Source: DASWTL01 sp966250385
Lineage (GTDB): Bacteria; Bacteroidota; Bacteroidia; Sphingobacteriales; Sphingobacteriaceae
NCBI GenBank assembly: GCA_966250385.1
Contig: CBINHC010000024.1
Coordinates: forward strand, 1 to 25,238
DNA length: 25,238 bases
Direction of reading: 5' to 3'
Positions 21,437 to 25,238 of the stretch are shown piece after piece. Within the stretch, counting starts at the first letter, position 1, and every line of letters starts with the position of its first letter. The notes below the pieces were generated by a model. That model searched no databases and was not told the DNA's origin. It saw only the letters and a program-made list of their open reading frames with translations. The position numbers and the translations under genes were made by a program.

Positions 21437-22480
21437 TCAAGATAGATAATTTTTCAGAAAATCAGAAATTAATTTTGGGACGGCAAGTTCCTCCGTCTCA
21501 TCCGGAAATTTCCACAGGACCTCCTGATTGTCAGCCGGTTTAAATCCAGTTACCTCAATAAACTGTGCATGGATCTTCTGATGGCTGAGCTGGTGGATGA
21601 CCGGGCCCGTCACGGCCTGGGCCTGACCCGGGCCGCCCCAGAAATTCCGGAATTCCGGGCCCTGCAGAAGCTCGTCAGGCAGGGTCTGCTCAGAAGTTTC
21701 GATCAACGGAAATTCATACAGATTCTGCCAGATATCCCTTGATTCCCGCTTCATCATCGCGAGCCTGCCGTTGTCGTCAAGTATCAGGTAATTGAAATAC
21801 CGGACGCGGGGCGGATTCGCTTTTATTTTGACGGGGAGTTCCGCGATCCGGTTCTCTTTCCGGGCAACGCATTCCGTCCGAAACGGGCAGCCGGTGCAGT
21901 CCGGGTTCCGCGGTTTGCATTGGAGTGCACCGAACTCCATGATGGCCTGGTTGAATAAAGCCGGCCGGTCCCGGTCGAGCAGTTCAGAGGCAACGTCCGC
22001 GAAGATCTTTTTTCCTTTTGAAGAATTGACCGGAACACTGATGCCGAAGTACCGGGAGAGTACCCGGTACACGTTGCCGTCAACGACCGCCCGGGGTTCG
22101 CCGGCGGAAAAGGAAGATATGGCCGCTGCGGTGTATTCCCCGATACCCTTCAGCCGGATCAGATCGTCATATTTCCTCGGAAAATACCCGCCATGCGCTT
22201 CCATGACCATCCGGGCCGTCTTATGCATATTCCTGCCGCGGGAATAATACCCGAGCCCCTGCCAGTGCCGGAGGATCTCATCTTCAGTGGCCTCGGCGAA
22301 ATCGCGTACGGTGGGATAGTTTTCTGAGAACCTGTGAAAGTAAGGCAGGCCCTGATCTACACGGGTCTGCTGCAGGATCACTTCAGAAAGCCAGATAATG
22401 TAGGGGTCGTTTGTACTACGCCAGGGAAGATCACGTTTATTAACCTGATACCAGTTCAGCAGTGTTTGGGCGAAACTCAT
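21437..22480 (-). CDS. mutY: A/G-specific adenine DNA glycosylase
   Basis: 347 residues. WLSEVILQQTRV contains the catalytic Glu33; the helix-hairpin-helix is LKGIGEYTAAAI followed by VVDGNV with the catalytic Asp134. The [4Fe-4S] cluster ligands are Cys188, Cys195, Cys198 and Cys204 with the C-x6-C-x2-C-x5-C spacing. The C-terminal NUDIX-like domain (from about 225, YFNYLILDDNGRLAMMKRESRDIWQNLYEFPLIE) recognises 8-oxoguanine. MutY removes adenine opposite 8-oxoG. It is the first gene of a mutY-ssb unit and is divergent from the HU gene. Confidence 0.96.
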   Translation of the reverse strand: MSFAQTLLNWYQVNKRDLPWRSTNDPYIIWLSEVILQQTRVDQGLPYFHRFSENYPTVRDFAEATEDEILRHWQGLGYYSRGRNMHKTARMVMEAHGGYFPRKYDDLIRLKGIGEYTAAAISSFSAGEPRAVVDGNVYRVLSRYFGISVPVNSSKGKKIFADVASELLDRDRPALFNQAIMEFGALQCKPRNPDCTGCPFRTECVARKENRIAELPVKIKANPPRVRYFNYLILDDNGRLAMMKRESRDIWQNLYEFPLIETSEQTLPDELLQGPEFRNFWGGPGQAQAVTGPVIHQLSHQKIHAQFIEVTGFKPADNQEVLWKFPDETEELAVPKLISDFLKNYLS

Positions 22481-22512
22481 TTGATTTTTAGGAAGATGCG
22501 TTTTGGACCCGG

Positions 22513-22520
22513 CAAAGATA
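22513..22520 (-). promoter_or_regulatory. putative mutY-ssb promoter -7 box
   Basis: TATCTTTG on the minus strand matches TAnnTTTG, 32 bases before the mutY ATG. No -33 TTTG is seen. Confidence 0.5.
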
Positions 22521-22592
22521 CCAGGCTGGTCTCATATGATGAGGGGATTAAAAAAAAACGAGCTTATATTTTCCTAATTCACATAAAAGCAA

Positions 22593-22600
22593 TACTTTTG
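22593..22600 (+). promoter_or_regulatory. putative HU promoter -7 box
   Basis: TACTTTTG matches TAnnTTTG; TTTC (22570-22573) sits 19 bases upstream at the -33 position. The leader to the HU ATG is about 45 bases and very A/T-rich, typical of highly expressed Bacteroidota genes. Confidence 0.6.
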
Positions 22601-22649
22601 CAACCCCAAAACATTCAAGTTTTTAAGGTAAATACATTATAATATAAAC

Positions 22650-22940
22650 ATGACTAAAGCAGAAATTATATCGGAGATTTCTAACAAGACGGGAATTGAG
22701 AAGGTAGACGTACAGGAGGCTGTTGAGGCGTTCTTTAAGGTAGTTAAGAATTCTATGGTTAACGGTGAGAACGTTTATGTAAGAGGTTTTGGAAGCTTTG
22801 TAGTTAAGAAAAGGGCCAAGAAGACTGCAAGAAACATTTCTAAGAATACGGCGATCATCATTCCTGAGCATTTTGTGCCCAGCTTCAAGCCGGCGAAGGT
22901 GTTCGTTGAGAAAGTAAAGACCGGTAATAAAACCAAGTAA
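22650..22940 (+). CDS. HU-family DNA-binding protein
   Basis: 96 residues starting MTKAEIISEISNKTGIEKVDVQEAVEAFFKVV, the helical dimerisation body, then VYVRGFGSFVVKKRAKKTARNISKNTAIIIPEHFVPSFKPAK, the beta-arm that enters the DNA minor groove (GFGSF and the FKPAK end are family signatures). The conserved RNP tip is replaced by the ARNISKNT stretch, as is common in Bacteroidota versions. The protein compacts and bends DNA. Codon use is more A/T-rich than in neighbouring genes, fitting high expression. It begins a run of genes on the same strand (TPR protein, 29-aa basic protein, rng). Confidence 0.94.
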   Translation: MTKAEIISEISNKTGIEKVDVQEAVEAFFKVVKNSMVNGENVYVRGFGSFVVKKRAKKTARNISKNTAIIIPEHFVPSFKPAKVFVEKVKTGNKTK

Positions 22941-22963
22941 AATCAATCTTAAATAAATAATTA

Positions 22964-23803
22964 ATGTTCAATACCAAGCAAATAGTAGTAGTAGCGGCCG
23001 TAGTGGTGCTTATGGGGCTATTGCTTTCTCTTGACATTAAAGGTTTAGTAAAAGAGGACGATGCGGGTACTCAGGCCGGCGCAGCCGCACAGGCTTCGTC
23101 AGCAGTTAACATGGAATCTGTATCCCTGGCCAGTAAATCGACGCTGAATGCAAACCTTGCCCAGCAGATCACCGAGCTGGAGGAAAAGCTTAAGCAGGCG
23201 GAAGGAGATGAGAAACTCGGAATACTGAAGCAGCTTGCTGAGAAATGGGATGATGTAGACCAGCCGGCTCCGGCGGGTTTTTACTATCAGGAGATCGCAT
23301 CTGCTGAAAGTACCCTCAAAAACTGGCTGACCGCGGGAGACCGCTTCACCCAGGCCTATGAGAATTCGACTGATTCCGTGGCTCAGCCTGTAATGGTTCA
23401 GCATGCCGCAACCTCGTACAAGAAAGCGTCCGAGCTTGATCCGAAAAATCTGGATGCGAAGGCGGGCCTTGGTATTGCCTATGTTAATGGTGCGGGAGCT
23501 CCGATGGAGGGCATTCAAATGTTGCTCGAAGTCGTGAAGCTGCAGCCGGATCATATCAAAGCCAACATGAGCCTGGGATTATTCTCAATCAAGTCCGGGC
23601 AGTATGACAAGGCGGTAACCCGTTTCAAGACTGTTATCGAGCATAGGCCCAATCCGGAAGCGTGGTTCTATCTTGCATCCACTTACGAGAGCCTGGGCAT
23701 GAATGGTGAGGCGATTGCTGCTTACGAAAAGAGCAAGGAGCTTGCTGCCGATCCGTCCCTGTCAGCGTATGTTGACAAGAAAATATCAGAATTAAAGAAA
23801 TAA
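22964..23803 (+). CDS. membrane-anchored tetratricopeptide-repeat protein
   Basis: 279 residues. One N-terminal hydrophobic helix (IVVVAAVVVLMGLLLSL, about residues 7-24) followed by an Ala- and Ser-rich linker, a heptad-like stretch (LAQQITELEEKLKQAEGDEKLGILKQLAEKWDD), and TPR units from about residue 100 to the end (ASELDPKNLDAKAGLGIAYV, VKLQPDHIKANMSLGLFSIKSGQYDKAVTRFK, PNPEAWFYLASTYESLGMNGEAIAAYEKS). It is a scaffold for protein contacts, probably tethered to the inner membrane with the repeats outside. It starts 23 bases after HU and leads into the 29-aa gene and rng, a gene order I recall from other Bacteroidota. Confidence 0.85.
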   Translation: MFNTKQIVVVAAVVVLMGLLLSLDIKGLVKEDDAGTQAGAAAQASSAVNMESVSLASKSTLNANLAQQITELEEKLKQAEGDEKLGILKQLAEKWDDVDQPAPAGFYYQEIASAESTLKNWLTAGDRFTQAYENSTDSVAQPVMVQHAATSYKKASELDPKNLDAKAGLGIAYVNGAGAPMEGIQMLLEVVKLQPDHIKANMSLGLFSIKSGQYDKAVTRFKTVIEHRPNPEAWFYLASTYESLGMNGEAIAAYEKSKELAADPSLSAYVDKKISELKK

Positions 23804-23836
23804 GTAACAATAAAAAACATTTAAAATTTAAAAGCT

Positions 23837-23926
23837 ATGCCAAGCGGAAAGAAAAGAAAAAGACATAAAATGGCTACTCACAAACGTAAAAAGCGTTTAA
23901 GAAAAAACAGACATAAAAAGAAATAG
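23837..23926 (+). CDS. 29-aa very basic protein, probably ribosome-associated
   Basis: ATG to TAG gives a protein that starts MPSGKKRKRHKMATHKRKKR and ends in HKKK, with 17 Lys or Arg among 29 residues plus 3 His. It is too small for most gene callers, but the frame is clean, sits 33 bases after the TPR gene in an A-rich context suited to Bacteroidota initiation, and I recall near-identical small proteins before rng in other Bacteroidota. Composition resembles very small ribosomal proteins that thread through rRNA. A Bacteroidota-specific ribosomal protein (bL38) has been described, but I cannot say this is it. The alternative, chance coding in A-rich DNA, seems unlikely given the regular alternation of basic blocks. 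Confidence 0.72.
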   Translation: MPSGKKRKRHKMATHKRKKRLRKNRHKKK

Positions 23927-23980
23927 TCATTCGGTGCTCTTAAGCTGAATAAGCTTCAGGACGCTGGTACTGGCATATAC

Positions 23981-24010
23981 ATTACCTCCTCGTTATTCCG
24001 TGGGGGTAAT
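23981..24010 (+). promoter_or_regulatory. strong hairpin in the rng leader
   Basis: ATTACCTCC (23981-23989) pairs with GGGGGTAAT (24002-24010) over 9 bp with one G-U pair and a 12-base loop. The left arm holds the anti-Shine-Dalgarno-like core ACCTCCT. No T-run follows directly. It lies in the 152-base gap between the 29-aa gene and rng. Confidence 0.55.
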
Positions 24011-24044
24011 CGTATTTTGTATCTAATTATTCTGTGTTTAACGT

Positions 24045-24063
24045 CTGACAATGCCCTTGTCAG
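24045..24063 (+). promoter_or_regulatory. second hairpin just before the rng start
   Basis: CTGACAA (24045-24051) pairs perfectly with TTGTCAG (24057-24063) around a 5-base loop and ends 15 bases before the TTG start codon. There is no T-run, so a role in mRNA processing or translation control is more likely than termination. Confidence 0.5.
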
Positions 24064-24078
24064 CTTATAAAGTAGCTG

Positions 24079-25238
24079 TTGGTAAAGGAATTAATTATCA
24101 ATTCAACCCCAAACGGGGTGACTATTGCTTTACTTCAGGACAAACAGCTGGTTGAACTCAATAAGGAACAGATCAATAACAACTACTCCGTAGGTGATAT
24201 TTATCTCGGACGGATCAAGAAGATCATGCCCGGGCTGAATGCCGCCTTTGTGGATGTAGGTTATGAAAAGGATGCGTTTTTGCATTACCTCGATCTCGGA
24301 CCGCAGGTTCAGTCGCTGATTAAGTTAACCAAAATAGTAAAGAACGGCAGTTACAAAGAAAAACTGCTCAATAGTTTCAGGCCGGAAGCGGATATAAACA
24401 AATCCGGCAAAATTTCCGAGGTGCTGAACCGCAACATGCTGTTGCCGGTACAGATCGCCAAGGAACCAATATCAACTAAGGGTCCCCGTTTAAGCTCTGA
24501 CCTGTCTATAGCCGGTCGTTTTGTTGTGCTTGTTCCATTTGGCGACAGCATTTCTATCTCCAAGAAGATCAAGAGCAACACTGAACGGAACAGGCTCAAA
24601 AAAATAGTTGAAAGTATCAAGCCAAAGCATTTTGGCGTCATCATCAGGACCGTTTCTGAAGGAAAAGGTGTAGGTGAGCTGCAAAAGGACCTGCTGGACC
24701 TGATCGAAAAGTGGGAAACGTTTATCAAGCGTTTGCCTGCAACGGAACCTTCGAAGAAGGTTTTGGGTGAAATGGGGCGTACATCTACGATCCTGCGGGA
24801 CATTCTTAATCCGGATTTCGCCCAGATCACCGTGAATGATCCCTCGTTGTATGAAGAGATCAAATCCTACGTAAAGGACATTTCTCCCGAGCTTGAGAAG
24901 ATTGTAAGACTTTACAAACACCGTGAACCGATTTTCGAACATTTCGGAATCGAAAAGCAGATCAAGTCAGCGTTTGGTAAGACGGTCAATCTGCCGGGAG
25001 GCGCCTACCTTGTCGTTGAACATACCGAGGCACTCCATGTGATCGATGTCAACAGCGGCAACAGGACCGCTCATCCCGAGAATCAGGATCAGAATGCGCT
25101 TCAGGTCAATAAGGAAGCGGCAAAAGAAATTGCCCGGCAGCTCCGGCTCCGGGATATGGGCGGTATCGTGGTGATCGACTTTATCGACATGCACAAACCG
25201 ACCAGCAGGAAGGAACTGTTTGACTACCTGAAGCAGCA
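24079..25238 (+). CDS. rng: ribonuclease G/E family protein, 3' end missing
   Basis: The frame starts at TTG 24079 and is open to the window edge (386 codons). It reads VKELIINSTPNGVTIALLQDK at the start, the usual N-terminus of Bacteroidota RNase G. A TAG lies two codons upstream and the first in-frame ATG is about 50 codons in, so TTG is the only sensible start. Next is the S1-like domain (SVGDIYLGRIKKIMPGLNAAFVDVGYEKDAFLHYLDL), then an RNase H-like and 5'-sensor region, and the catalytic Mg2+ site in VIDVNSGN with the second Asp in GGIVVIDFIDMH. The enzyme cuts single-stranded A/U-rich RNA in 5S/16S rRNA maturation and mRNA decay. It closes the HU-TPR-29-aa run and has a structured leader. 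Confidence 0.93.
   Translation, partial: MVKELIINSTPNGVTIALLQDKQLVELNKEQINNNYSVGDIYLGRIKKIMPGLNAAFVDVGYEKDAFLHYLDLGPQVQSLIKLTKIVKNGSYKEKLLNSFRPEADINKSGKISEVLNRNMLLPVQIAKEPISTKGPRLSSDLSIAGRFVVLVPFGDSISISKKIKSNTERNRLKKIVESIKPKHFGVIIRTVSEGKGVGELQKDLLDLIEKWETFIKRLPATEPSKKVLGEMGRTSTILRDILNPDFAQITVNDPSLYEEIKSYVKDISPELEKIVRLYKHREPIFEHFGIEKQIKSAFGKTVNLPGGAYLVVEHTEALHVIDVNSGNRTAHPENQDQNALQVNKEAAKEIARQLRLRDMGGIVVIDFIDMHKPTSRKELFDYLKQ

Noticed and set aside
1..25238. Mobile elements, CRISPR arrays, tRNA or rRNA genes
   Set aside because: No transposase or integrase frames, no regularly spaced repeats, and no tRNA- or rRNA-like segments were seen on either strand.

Overview
The window is chromosomal DNA from a member of the Bacteroidota, most likely a Sphingobacteriaceae-like lineage. 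Evidence: perfect matches to the Bacteroidota -7 promoter box TAnnTTTG before several genes, weak Shine-Dalgarno signals, a TonB-dependent receptor with an N-terminal carboxypeptidase-regulatory-like domain, a PafA-type phosphatase, DUF4407 and M61 proteins, and the cluster mutY-ssb / HU-TPR-small basic protein-rng. Base composition looks even throughout. I see no insertion sequence, prophage, CRISPR array, tRNA or rRNA.

Layout. 1-5.4 kb: a truncated M14 carboxypeptidase and a rhomboid protease (+), an unrecognised protein and a lipoprotein (-), an Ala-Glu-type dipeptide epimerase (+), then a rhodanese and a small membrane protein (-). 5.4-9.9 kb: DUF4407 membrane protein, M61 peptidase and M28 peptidase (+), ending at a bidirectional terminator. 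9.9-16.0 kb (-): a thiamine locus read leftwards, made of promoter, TPP riboswitch, intrinsic terminator, TonB-dependent receptor, PafA-like phosphatase, ThiE, a possible thiamine-pyrophosphokinase-like protein and a GNAT acetyltransferase. 16.1-19.3 kb (+): aspS with its terminator and an M20 amidohydrolase. 19.3-22.5 kb (-): a serine beta-lactamase-fold hydrolase, ssb and mutY. 22.6 kb to the end (+): HU, a TPR protein, a 29-residue very basic protein and the 5' part of RNase G, which starts with TTG.

The strongest system is the thiamine locus. The riboswitch leader contains a complete switch that can be read by eye: a terminator hairpin with a T-run, and a competing long-range pairing in which the 5' end of the transcript matches the terminator's 3' half at 13 of 14 positions. 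This places the receptor start at a GTG after the terminator, not at the upstream ATG inside the leader. The cluster suggests uptake of thiamine compounds across the outer membrane, periplasmic removal of phosphate by the PafA-like enzyme, and cytoplasmic conversion by ThiE and the kinase-like protein. No inner-membrane thiamine transporter is visible.

Several non-coding structures are unexplained: a 15-bp perfect inverted repeat that covers the start codon of the M61 gene, a 10-bp inverted repeat around the divergent rhodanese/DUF4407 promoters, a hairpin of about 18 bp that includes the end of a small membrane-protein gene, and two stable hairpins just before rng.
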